Assembly: GCA_016710765.1 (NCBI GenBank)
Contig: JADJUJ010000006.1
Span: forward strand, 124,001 to 188,000
Direction: 5' to 3'
DNA length: 64,000 nucleotides
From: Lewinellaceae bacterium
GTDB taxonomy: Bacteria; Bacteroidota; Bacteroidia; Chitinophagales; Saprospiraceae
Under the pieces are notes generated by a model that did no database searches, was not told the origin of the DNA, and worked only from the letters and a program-made list of their open reading frames with translations. This document shows positions 36,617 through 44,795 of the stretch, in pieces. The position numbers were made by a program, and so were the translations under genes. The number at the start of each line of letters is the position of its first letter. The stretch's first letter is position 1.

Positions 36617-37900
36617 TTGGATAAACCGCCCATCCTACCGCCCAAAAAAGATCCCTATGCCGCCCTAAGGGTGCCGGATTACCGGATGTTTCTTTCCATG
36701 CGCCTGTTGACCACCCTGGCCATCCAGATCATGTCGGTATCGGTAGGTTATTTTGTATATGATCTGACAGGCGACCCTTTTATGCTGGGACTCATCGGAC
36801 TCACAGAGGCCGTGCCAGCCATCCTGATCAGTTTGTGGGCAGGGCATTTGGCCGATAAATACAACCGACGCAATATTTTAGCCGCTTGCCTGGGTCTGAT
36901 GGTGATCTGTACGTCAGTATTGTTCACGCTTGCCTCTAACCGCGATGCGCTCAGCCAGCCGGCTTTGCTGGCGGGCATTTACAGCACGATTTTTTTTACG
37001 GGCATTGCACGCGGCTTTTTTTCACCCACCAACTTTGCTTTTTTGCCACAGTTGGTGGAGCGCAAGGTATTGCCCAATGCCATTTCGTGGAACAGCAGTA
37101 CCTGGGAGGTGGCCAGCATAACAGGGCTGGGTATTGGAGGCTTGCTGTATGGCTTTGCAGGTGTCAATATAACTTTTGGGGTGATGGTCATCCTGACAGT
37201 ACTCTCAATTATTTTCCTGCTACAGATTGGGTCGAAGCCCGTTCCTGCAACCGACCATACCGAACCTGCCCACCTGCGCATCAAGGCTGGCTTGCGTTTT
37301 GTTTTTAAAAGCCCCATCATCATTAGTGCGATAGCCCTTGATCTGTTTGCGGTGCTGTTTGGCGGTGCTGTAGCCCTTTTGCCCGTTTTTGCCAAGGATA
37401 TTCTTCAGGTAGGGCCGGAAGGACTGGGGATTTTACGGGCAGCGATGTCGCTGGGCGCCATTACCATGGCTGTTTTTATTGCACACTATCCCTTGGGAAA
37501 GGGGGCTGGAAAACTCATGCTGGCCTGCGTAACTGGCTTTGGCATTTGCATCATTGGCTTTGGTTTGTCAACCAATTTTTGGCTCTCGTTCCTTTTGCTT
37601 TTTGCCGGCGGTGTGTTCGACGAGGTAAGTGTGTACGTACGATCTTCTTTACTCCAGCACCTGACACCGGATAATATGAAAGGCAGGGTTTCTTCGGTCA
37701 ATTCAATTTTTATCACCTCCTCCAATGAAATTGGCGCCTTTGAGAGTGGTCTGGCTGCAAAATTCATGGGAACCGTACCCGCTGTTGTTTTTGGCGGTGC
37801 CATGACCTTGTTGGTGGTAGCAGTAGCCTGGTGGCGAGCACCGGAACTCCGGGATCTTGATTTTGAAAAAATACAGGAAGAAAGTGGCAGGCCTGCCTAA
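36617..37900 (+). CDS. MFS transporter (enterobactin exporter-like)
   Basis: The 427-residue protein has about 12 membrane helices and the MFS motif A-like loop LWAGHLADKYNRRNILAACL after helix 2. The sequence PYAALRVPDYRMFLSMRLLT before helix 1 and VSSVNSIFITSSNEIGAFES fit EntS/MFS_3-type exporters. The substrate is unknown. The most upstream start that keeps the conserved N-terminus is a TTG (36617); no ATG is available before MFLSMRLL, so the start is uncertain. Confidence 0.85.
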   Translation: MDKPPILPPKKDPYAALRVPDYRMFLSMRLLTTLAIQIMSVSVGYFVYDLTGDPFMLGLIGLTEAVPAILISLWAGHLADKYNRRNILAACLGLMVICTSVLFTLASNRDALSQPALLAGIYSTIFFTGIARGFFSPTNFAFLPQLVERKVLPNAISWNSSTWEVASITGLGIGGLLYGFAGVNITFGVMVILTVLSIIFLLQIGSKPVPATDHTEPAHLRIKAGLRFVFKSPIIISAIALDLFAVLFGGAVALLPVFAKDILQVGPEGLGILRAAMSLGAITMAVFIAHYPLGKGAGKLMLACVTGFGICIIGFGLSTNFWLSFLLLFAGGVFDEVSVYVRSSLLQHLTPDNMKGRVSSVNSIFITSSNEIGAFESGLAAKFMGTVPAVVFGGAMTLLVVAVAWWRAPELRDLDFEKIQEESGRPA

Positions 37901-37906
37901 AATAAA

Positions 37907-37958
37907 ACAGGCACAACTTCACCAAGTAACCAAAAGGGTAGGGTGAGGTTGTGCCTGT
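37907..37958. terminator. Strong hairpin between MFS gene and gcvH (terminator, probably bidirectional)
   Basis: ACAGGCACAACTTCACC pairs with GGTGAGGTTGTGCCTGT (one G-T pair) across an 18-nt loop. On the minus strand it is followed by TTTTATT, so it can end leftward transcripts from gcvH; it also directly follows the MFS stop codon. Confidence 0.7.
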
Positions 37959-37988
37959 TGAGCAAAAAATCCAAAACTAGCGTTGCTT

Positions 37989-38149
37989 AGTACATTGTAA
38001 CCTAAGTTGTTTGATGTTTTGGATAGAAGATTTTGGCTGCAGGCAAGGCTATTTTTGTGTGAATAGCAGCGCTATTCTCCTAAAAATAGCCGATGCATGG
38101 TGTCAAAAGATTCAGCCAAAATGCAATAAAACTTAGGTTACAAAGTACT
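37989..38149. repeat. Palindromic element R2 (161-bp full-length imperfect hairpin)
   Basis: The ends AGTACATTGTAACCTAAGTT and its complement (38130-38149) form a 20-bp inverted repeat with one mismatch. The two 80-nt halves align to each other without gaps along their length, with an inner block GGCTATTTTT/AAAAATAGCC and GAATAGC/GCTATTC at the centre. The right end overlaps the first base of the gcvH stop codon. One arm is found again at 54892-54912. Confidence 0.85.
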
Positions 38150-38532
38150 TAGTTGCCTGTATGTGCCTTGTAAGCAGTGGCATCCATTAGGGCATCCAGA
38201 TCTACAGGGTTTGAAATCTCAATTTTGATGATCCAGCCATCGGTGTAGGGGGCGGAATTGATGCGCTCAGGGCTGCCATCAAGTTCAGGGTTGAGCTCCA
38301 ATACTTTCCCGGCAATGGGCATAAATAAATCGGAAGAGGTTTTTACCGCCTCAACGGTGCCAAATACTGCATTGGCATCAAGGGTTTCACCTACCGTTTC
38401 AACTTCAACAAAGACCAGATCGCCCAGCTCGCTTTGCGCGTAATCGGTGATGCCAACATACGCAATGTTGCCGTTTTCTACCCGGACCCACTCGTGATCT
38501 GCTGTGTATTTGCAATTTGATGGAAATTCCAT
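38149..38532 (-). CDS. gcvH: Glycine cleavage system H protein
   Basis: GcvH carries the lipoyl arm that shuttles the aminomethyl group between the P, T and L proteins. The 127-residue protein has the lipoylation site in FGTVEAVKTSSDLFMPIAG (lysine near residue 64) and the conserved LGDLVFVEVETVGETL and NPELDGSPERIN stretches. The gcvP and gcvT genes are not in the window. The palindromic element R2 abuts its stop codon. Confidence 0.96.
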   Translation of the reverse strand: MEFPSNCKYTADHEWVRVENGNIAYVGITDYAQSELGDLVFVEVETVGETLDANAVFGTVEAVKTSSDLFMPIAGKVLELNPELDGSPERINSAPYTDGWIIKIEISNPVDLDALMDATAYKAHTGN

Positions 38533-38672
38533 GATAATTGGATTGCTTTGATAGTTATTGGATGGACTGAATACCTGCTAACAGGCGGCCCAAAATTACA
38601 CCTTTTAAAAAAGGAGCCAAATGAAAGCCGTAAAAAATGCTGCGGTTCACTTTATAATCGCAATTGGCTTTT

Positions 38673-38737
38673 AGGAGGAGGAGATGGAGGAGATGGAGGA
38701 GATAGAGGAGATAGAGGAGAAAATAGAGGAGAAGATA
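38673..38737 (+). repeat. GGAGATGGA-type microsatellite
   Basis: About 65 nt of tandem GGA/GATGGA/GATAGAGGA units lie between gcvH and the DUF5916 gene. The pattern resembles the GAGGAG start of the low-complexity block at 35405. It encodes nothing that I would call a gene. Confidence 0.7.
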
Positions 38738-38742
38738 CCAGA

Positions 38743-41035
38743 TCAGCCATTTAGCCAATAAACGATTTTTAGTACAAATGATTTGTTTTTAGGGGCTAAA
38801 AATTGGACGGGTGTGTTCGGGACGTTTTCTGCAAAACTGTTGTCGGTGTACACTAAAAATACATCTGATACCGGGGCAAAACGCCACTGCAGCCTTGCAT
38901 TGATGTTGAAATTGTTGGCCTGGGTATTGTATTGGAAAAATGCGCTGCCAAAAAAGGTACGGCTGAAGGCCAACTCCGCCCGTGGCCCAACCAGCCAGAA
39001 GTCGGCAGAACTGTAGGGCTTTGGGAATTTTAGATGGTTGTATTCGGCGCTTACTGAGAACAACCCAATGGGCTGAAGCCGGTAGGCAATGTTGCCGTTC
39101 ACAACAAATGCCTTGCCATTAAAATAATCTCGGTATAGGTGTTGATGCCAAACTGAAAGTTTTTAGATGGACTGCTGCCGTACTCCAGGGAGATGTTGTT
39201 GTAGGTATACCCTGTAAGTGCGGGAAGTGGTTGGGTGCCCTCCTGGTAAAGGTTGGTGGGATCAAAATCGAAAAACAGATAAGTGTAATTGTTGGTTAGG
39301 TTTACACTGGCGTACGACTGGTTTTGGAAATTCCCTTGCCAGTAAAAACTCACTTCACGATCGGTTTCTTTGGCCTGAAGACTGATGGTATTGTCGCCAT
39401 TGACACCAACCGACCAGGAATTGAGCACCTTCGTGTCGGGGTAAAAGGTCCAGCCAATACCAGGGAAAAATTGTTGCACGGCATTTCTCGGCACAAAACC
39501 CATGTCTGCTGTATAAAAACTATCAATGAGCATATAGCCCAGCCTTGCGTTAAAGTGCCGGTCGCGGTAGCCCAAAAACTGGGCAAAAGTGGCGCCACGC
39601 TTTTGCGGGTCGGGGGAAAAGGAGCGGTGGTAGTACCATTCCCCTTCCCATTTGTTGTCCTTTGAATAGAGGTTAAACTCCAGCCCTGCCACCCTTTGCC
39701 AGGGTTGGAAATTGCCCTTTGTGCCTCATTCAACTTTCCAAGGGCATTTTCCTTGTCGACAAATATGGCGCTGATAGCACTGCGCTCCCGTACTTTGCGC
39801 TGCAGGGTGGCCACCGTAAAATTAGCAGCGGGAAGGACGCTCAGGCTGTCCCAATCCTTTCGCTGTGTTTGCATGTTCAGCAGCCCGATCCGCCAGTTTT
39901 CGTTGATTTTTCCACTCAGGCGGGCCCCGGCAAGGATGGGTACAGCCTCGTTTTGTCCGGTGTTTGGATTGTAAGCCAGGCCGATCCGCCGGGAGAAGAA
40001 AGGTCGGGTGCTGGGAAAGCCAAACATGGCAAAGAGGTCCCTGTTCTCCAGGAAAAACTGCCGGCGCTCCGGGAAAAACAGTTCAAACCTGCTCAGGTTG
40101 GTTACCTGACGGTCTACCTCCACCTGCGAAAAATCGGGATTGAACGTCAGGTCGAGGTTTAGCGAAGGCGTTACGGCCACTTTGGCATCACCACCAATCC
40201 CGTAACTGCTGGTACCGTTTCGTTTTTGAAGGTCAAGCGTAGTGGGGTCGCGGTTGTATTCAATGTCGTATCGGCCGCTGGCATAAGGGATGAAGGAAAC
40301 GTTGGCGCCAGGGCTTGGTGGTGCATCATCCCAAATCAGTTTACCCGTGAAAGCCACGTTGTTGGCAGCATATTGCCGGGGAACGGGATACCAGGTGCTC
40401 ACCTCAGGGTCGCGGAGTTTCAAACGGACGAAGTTCATGTACCAGCTGTTCTGGCCTTCCGTTACCTTGTACCGCAGGGTTTTGAAAGGAATGGCTATCT
40501 CCACCGTCCAGTGGTCATCGGAAAGGGAAACCGCAGAGTTCCAGCGGTTGTCCCAATCGAATGACAGGGTGGTACCGTTGTCAATCAGGGCTTCGCGTTG
40601 AACATTGAGTGGGTTGACGCCGAAGGAAACCCCGTTCAATCCGTCTTTAAAGGGGTCGAACAGGATGTTCAATACATCGCTGGTACCATTTGCAAAATCT
40701 CTTTTCAGGCTTTGAAAAGTGATGGTTTCTTTGGGTTGGTGACAAATGGCCGCGATGTAAAGGAATCGATCGTTGAAGGTCATCCGAATTTCGGTTTGGA
40801 AAGCGCTCAGACCGGTATCAACCGGGAATTGGTAATGGAATTGGCTGAGCACATCGGCTGTTTGCCAGCAAGGCTCATCCAATATTCCATTGATCTGAAT
40901 TTCGTCCGCTGATTTGCGAATGTGCAACTGGTATTCGCTGGCAGCGGTAGCAGGAGCAGCAGCGCCACCCTGGGCGTTGACGGTTCCAAAAGTGATCACG
41001 AAGATTGGCAGCAGAAGGTAGTATGTTCTCATCAT
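38743..41035 (-). CDS. DUF5916 protein with CBM9-like N-terminus (two frameshifts)
   Basis: The protein, about 763 residues once joined, has a signal peptide (YYLLLPIFVITFGTVNAQ), a CBM9-like domain near residues 35-230 (IQINGILDEPCWQTADVLSQ, FLYIAAICHQP) and a DUF5916 outer-membrane beta-barrel part (DLTFNPDFSQVEVDRQVTNL, FELFFPERRQFFLENRDLF). The frame breaks at 39702-39704, where NPGKGWQG should read NPWQRVAGLEFNL (one G short on the plus strand), and again at 39121-39124, where EIILMARHLL should read EIIFNGKAFVVNGNIAYRL (one A short). It ends in LKIVYWLNG, like a barrel strand. Its role is unknown; a carbohydrate-related surface function is inferred. Confidence 0.83.
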
Positions 41036-41179
41036 GGGTTAAAGATAATTTGTTGTGGCTGTTTGAAGGATGGGTTTTAGACCGGAAATTAAAATAGCAG
41101 CCTGTTCTACCGGGGTTGGTGCAGAAACCAAAGCATTTTTGCCCGCTTTGCGCTACCTTTACCAACAAAAAAACGGCTT

Positions 41180-42049
41180 ATGGTTCTTGTTACCGGCGCA
41201 GGAGGACAATTGGGGAATAGCTTCAGAGCGTTGGCCAAACAGCACCCCGAACGGTTGTTTAACTTCGCTGAATCCGGAAACCTGGACATTTGTGACCGGG
41301 GTGCTGTGATGGCGTTTTTCAAACAACATTCCTTTCAATGGTGTATCAACTGCGCTGCGTACACAGCAGTGGACCGCGCGGAAACAGACCAGGCTGCAGC
41401 CAGAAAGGTCAATGTGAAGGGGGCGAAAAATCTGGCTGAAGCATGTGCATTGGCCGGGATTCCACTGGTGCACCTATCCACCGATTATGTATACCACAAT
41501 AACCAAAATACACCTTTTGTGGAAACCGACAAGGTCAGTCCTAAAAGCGTTTATGCCCGCACCAAACTTGCGGGCGAGCGTGCCGCTTTGGCCGCTAACG
41601 CCAATACCATGATTATTCGCAGTTCCTGGGTGTATGCCGTTCATGGACAAAATTTTGTAAAAACCATGCTGCGCCTGGGGCGCGAACGCACTGAAATTAG
41701 TGTCGTTTTTGACCAGGTTGGGACGCCTACCTATGCGCCCGATTTGGCCGACGGCATCCTTCAAATTATGGACAAGGTAGACCACGGGGCCGTGTCGCCA
41801 GAACAATTTCGGGGTGTCTGGCACTATTCCAATGAAGGTGTTGCCAGTTGGTATGATTTTGCAAAAGCCATTTTTGAAATAAAAAATATCGATTGCAGGG
41901 TGCTGCCCATTACTTCCAACGAATTTCCGACGGCAGCCATGCGGCCGCCCTTCAGTGTGTTGAATAAGGGCAAAATAAAAAATACCTTTGGTATCAATAT
42001 TCCTTACTGGCGCGAAAGTCTGGAGGCCTGCCTGGCCCACATGGATTGA
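41180..42049 (+). CDS. rfbD: dTDP-4-dehydrorhamnose reductase
   Basis: RfbD reduces dTDP-4-keto-rhamnose to dTDP-rhamnose for surface polysaccharides. The 289-residue protein has the NAD(P) motif LVTGAGGQLGNSFRAL, the NCAAYTAVDRAETD stretch, LSTDYVYHNNQNTPF and the catalytic YARTKLAGE. VWHYSNEGVASWYDFAKAIF is also typical. The other rfb genes are absent. The EAD-like gene starts 21 nt downstream and is probably cotranscribed. Confidence 0.93.
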   Translation: MVLVTGAGGQLGNSFRALAKQHPERLFNFAESGNLDICDRGAVMAFFKQHSFQWCINCAAYTAVDRAETDQAAARKVNVKGAKNLAEACALAGIPLVHLSTDYVYHNNQNTPFVETDKVSPKSVYARTKLAGERAALAANANTMIIRSSWVYAVHGQNFVKTMLRLGRERTEISVVFDQVGTPTYAPDLADGILQIMDKVDHGAVSPEQFRGVWHYSNEGVASWYDFAKAIFEIKNIDCRVLPITSNEFPTAAMRPPFSVLNKGKIKNTFGINIPYWRESLEACLAHMD

Positions 42050-42070
42050 AGCCTGGAAAAATAAGCAAAT

Positions 42071-42968
42071 ATGGCGCTGCAAGCTGTTCTCGACAAGTCA
42101 AAAGACCTGATCCGACAAGGTGAAACGGGAAAGGCCATATCGGTCTTGCTGGACGCCCTCGATCAGGATAAAGTCCGGTACGCGGATACCATTCGCACCC
42201 TGGAACTAGTGGCGTCGGATTTTAACCTGACCCGCAAAAAAGAGCAGCGGGGAACCTTACAAGCCTCAGAACTCCAAATCGCTTACAACAAGTCTAACGA
42301 AGCCCTGCTTGGCATAATTGATGCGCTGGGTACAGGTGTTCCGCCATTGCCAGCCATCGCGGCGCGGGTACATTGGAAGCGATGGATACTGTTGTTAATT
42401 CCCTTGGCCATGTTAATGTGGATGCTGGTCAGTTACTTGAACCAAAAACAAAATTATTGCCGCAGTGGCAGGACCGTGGTTTTAGGGTCATGGTTTTACC
42501 CTTTGAGAACCTGGGCGAAATCAGCAGCAATCCGGCCGCCGCCCTGATCGATTCTATCGTATTGCTTACCCAAAGGAATGATTTGCCCGTCGAGGTGCAT
42601 ACTTCCAAACGCCCGGATGCACAAGCCGGCAACCATGAAAACGCTGCTGATTTGGGCGCCAGCTGCAATGCTGAATTGGTTGTATGGGGGAAATACATGG
42701 CCTTCAGCAACGATTCTATTCGAATACGGTTTGGTTACGTATTTGTGCGAGAAGGAGAGGAGCATCTTGGTGCCTTTAATTCATTTGCTGATGTCACTGA
42801 AGTTGGCCCCGACCGGGATTTGCATGACGTTTTGTTTTCCATTTGCAGTATGCTTGCCATGAACAACCATAGGGATGATCTGGCAAAAAGTGGCTGCATA
42901 AAATCAGGCAACCCAACGCAGAAGAGGAAAATGTGAAACGCCAACTAGAGGGCGAAAAGCGCAATTAA
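42071..42968 (+). CDS. Effector-associated-domain-like membrane protein with TolB/FlgO-like C-terminus (two frameshifts)
   Basis: Residues 1-85 are helical and resemble effector-associated domain 11 (KDLIRQGETGKAISVLLDAL, then ALLGIIDAL); this assignment is from pattern only. One membrane helix follows (WILLLIPLAMLMWMLVSYL). The second half (FRVMVLPFENLGEISSNPAA, NAELVVWGKYMAFSNDSIRI) resembles TolB/FlgO-type domains. The frame breaks near 42444-42453, where inserting one A gives NQKQKLLPQWQDRGFRV, and at 42885-42889, where one A more gives DLAKKWLHKIRQPNAEEENV and a stop at 42966. EAD proteins recruit effectors in conflict or signalling systems of filamentous and social bacteria; that role is inference here. 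Confidence 0.65.
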
Positions 42969-42999
42969 CTGGGGGTGTTCCGCGGTGGGGGGCGGAGAT

Positions 43000-43896
43000 C
43001 TACTTATGCTCCGACTGCAGATTATCCAGAAATTGCAAGGTATCGGGCAAGCCATCCAGCATTTTTGCATTTTTAGGCAATTTTACCGGATTGAAGAACA
43101 ATTGCGGGCCAGTCAGCAACAAGGTACTTTCTCCCAGGATCTCAGCGGCCTGATCGATATAAGATTGGGTGGTCAGCCGCGACAGTGGATCGTGCAATAT
43201 GGTATAAACATAGTCTGGATGCAGCGAATGGCAGGCATCCCGGAGATCCGATAAAGCGGTGTTACTGCCCAGGTATACGACCTTTTGGTGTCGTGTGTGA
43301 AGGATGTAGTGCAAAAACAGTAAAGTTAATTCCTGTGATTCACCCTCTGGGAGATACAGCAGAAAGGTAGATGCGTCGCGGGAAGGCGTGGGGATATCCT
43401 GATCGATGGCACACATTAACTTTCTGCGAATGAGATTGCTGATGAACTTTTCATGTGCAGGACTAACACTTTGGGCCAGCCACAGTACATTCAGTTTATC
43501 CAAAAAGGGATAAACCAGATCGAGCATGGTATGCTCAAATCCATGCTATTTTGTATGCGTATTAAATATATGGTTGAACTTAGACTCATCCAGATCAATC
43601 ATCGCCAAAGTGAGGGCGTCAATCTGAGAATTCTGGCTTCCATTGTTTTCCGAAATATCAGCAACTTTATTGGCTATTTCCGTGGGCTCCATTTGGGCCA
43701 GTTTGCTGATTTTGTAACCGTGGCGGTTCAGCAAAGCGACATTGAACAGGTGGCGGAGGTTATCGTCGGTGTAATATCGGATATTGGTATCTGTACGGGC
43801 CGGTTCTATAAGGCTATATCGTTGCTCCCATATTCGTATGGTGTGCGCTTTGATACCCGTGAGTTTCTCTAAATCCCGGATAGAGTAAATAGCCAT
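43000..43896 (-). CDS. MerR-family regulator with B12-binding-like C-terminus, interrupted by in-frame TAG
   Basis: The N-terminal part is a MerR helix-turn-helix (YSIRDLEKLTGIKAHTIRIW, EQRYSLIEPARTDTNIRYY). The second part (LDLVYPFLDKLNVLWLAQSV, PAHEKFISNLIRRKL, ELTLLFLHYILHTRHQKVVY) is the helical plus Rossmann domain seen in CarH/LitR-like regulators, though the cobalamin DxHxxG motif is absent. Both parts are in the same frame, separated by one TAG (43546-43548): FNTHTK, stop, HGFEHTMLDLV. In relatives this stretch is continuous. The gene is thus a one-base miscall, a readthrough case or a recent pseudogene. Confidence 0.78.
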
Positions 43897-44030
43897 GGTT
43901 GAAAATTAGAACTTCCTGTAGTTAAATATACCGCAATTGCCCTTTTTGTCGGTACTTAATTGTTGCTTCAAATTCCAGTAACCCAATAATAACAGCGAAG
44001 ATGGGGAATAGTTCGTAGTTCTAAAGCCAG

Positions 44031-44795
44031 TCAGTCAATTTTTTCGCCTATCAGCCATTTTTTAAAATGTGCTGAACGCTCTGTACTGACAATTGTGTCC
44101 AAATCAATGGGTGGCTCCAAATCAAGTTTTATCCTGCTTTTGCTGAAGGGGTACATTTCTTTAATTGCCTTCAGTTGTATGATCATTTGTCGGTTGATCC
44201 GGAAGAATTTTTCAGGATCGAGCAGGGTTTCCAACTTATCAAGCGGATAATCTACCGGAAGCCGCTTTCCCGAATCCAACAACACCAGGAAGTTGATTTT
44301 ATTTTGGGTATAGAAGTATGTAGCGTCGTTGACATCTACGAGTTTTATGCTGTTGCCCAGTCGGATCAGCATCCTGCGGAGGTAGTTTTCCGGACGGCTG
44401 CTTTGCAACAGATGGAGCATAGCGGCTATTTTCTCTGGTTGTTGAAGGCGCGCATAACGATCCAGCGCCTGCTTAAGTTCTGTTTGCTTGATGGGTTTCA
44501 GCAGGTAGTCAATGGCGTTGACTTTAAAAGCCTGTATCGCATACTCGTCGAATGCTGTAGTAAATATGATAGGACAGGGTGGGGCGATGTGCTCAAAAAT
44601 CTCAAAACTCGAGCCATCGGCGAGCTGAATATCCAGAAACAGCAAATCCGGAGCAGGATTTTGCTGAAGCCAGCCTACCGTGCCTTCCACGCTGTCCAAC
44701 GTATCCACAATTCGGGCTGCAGGGGAAGTTTCGAGAATCATTTTTTCCAGCCGACGCGCAGCAGCGGCCTCGTCTTCAACAATTAAAACATTCAT
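44031..44795 (-). CDS. LytTR-type response regulator
   Basis: The 254-residue protein has a receiver domain (MNVLIVEDEAAAARRLEKMI, phosphoacceptor aspartate in PDLLFLDIQLADG, lysine in AIDYLLKPIKQTEL) and a C-terminal LytTR DNA-binding domain (LVDVNDATYFYTQNKINFLV, FFRINRQMIIQLKAIKEM). It is the last gene of a three-gene operon; its ATG overlaps the restored TGA of the sensor kinase, so translation is coupled. Confidence 0.93.
   Translation of the reverse strand: MNVLIVEDEAAAARRLEKMILETSPAARIVDTLDSVEGTVGWLQQNPAPDLLFLDIQLADGSSFEIFEHIAPPCPIIFTTAFDEYAIQAFKVNAIDYLLKPIKQTELKQALDRYARLQQPEKIAAMLHLLQSSRPENYLRRMLIRLGNSIKLVDVNDATYFYTQNKINFLVLLDSGKRLPVDYPLDKLETLLDPEKFFRINRQMIIQLKAIKEMYPFSKSRIKLDLEPPIDLDTIVSTERSAHFKKWLIGEKID

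Noticed and set aside
38555..38758. Leucine-rich minus-strand ORF
   Set aside because: It is a product of the GGA-type microsatellite, not a leucine-rich protein.
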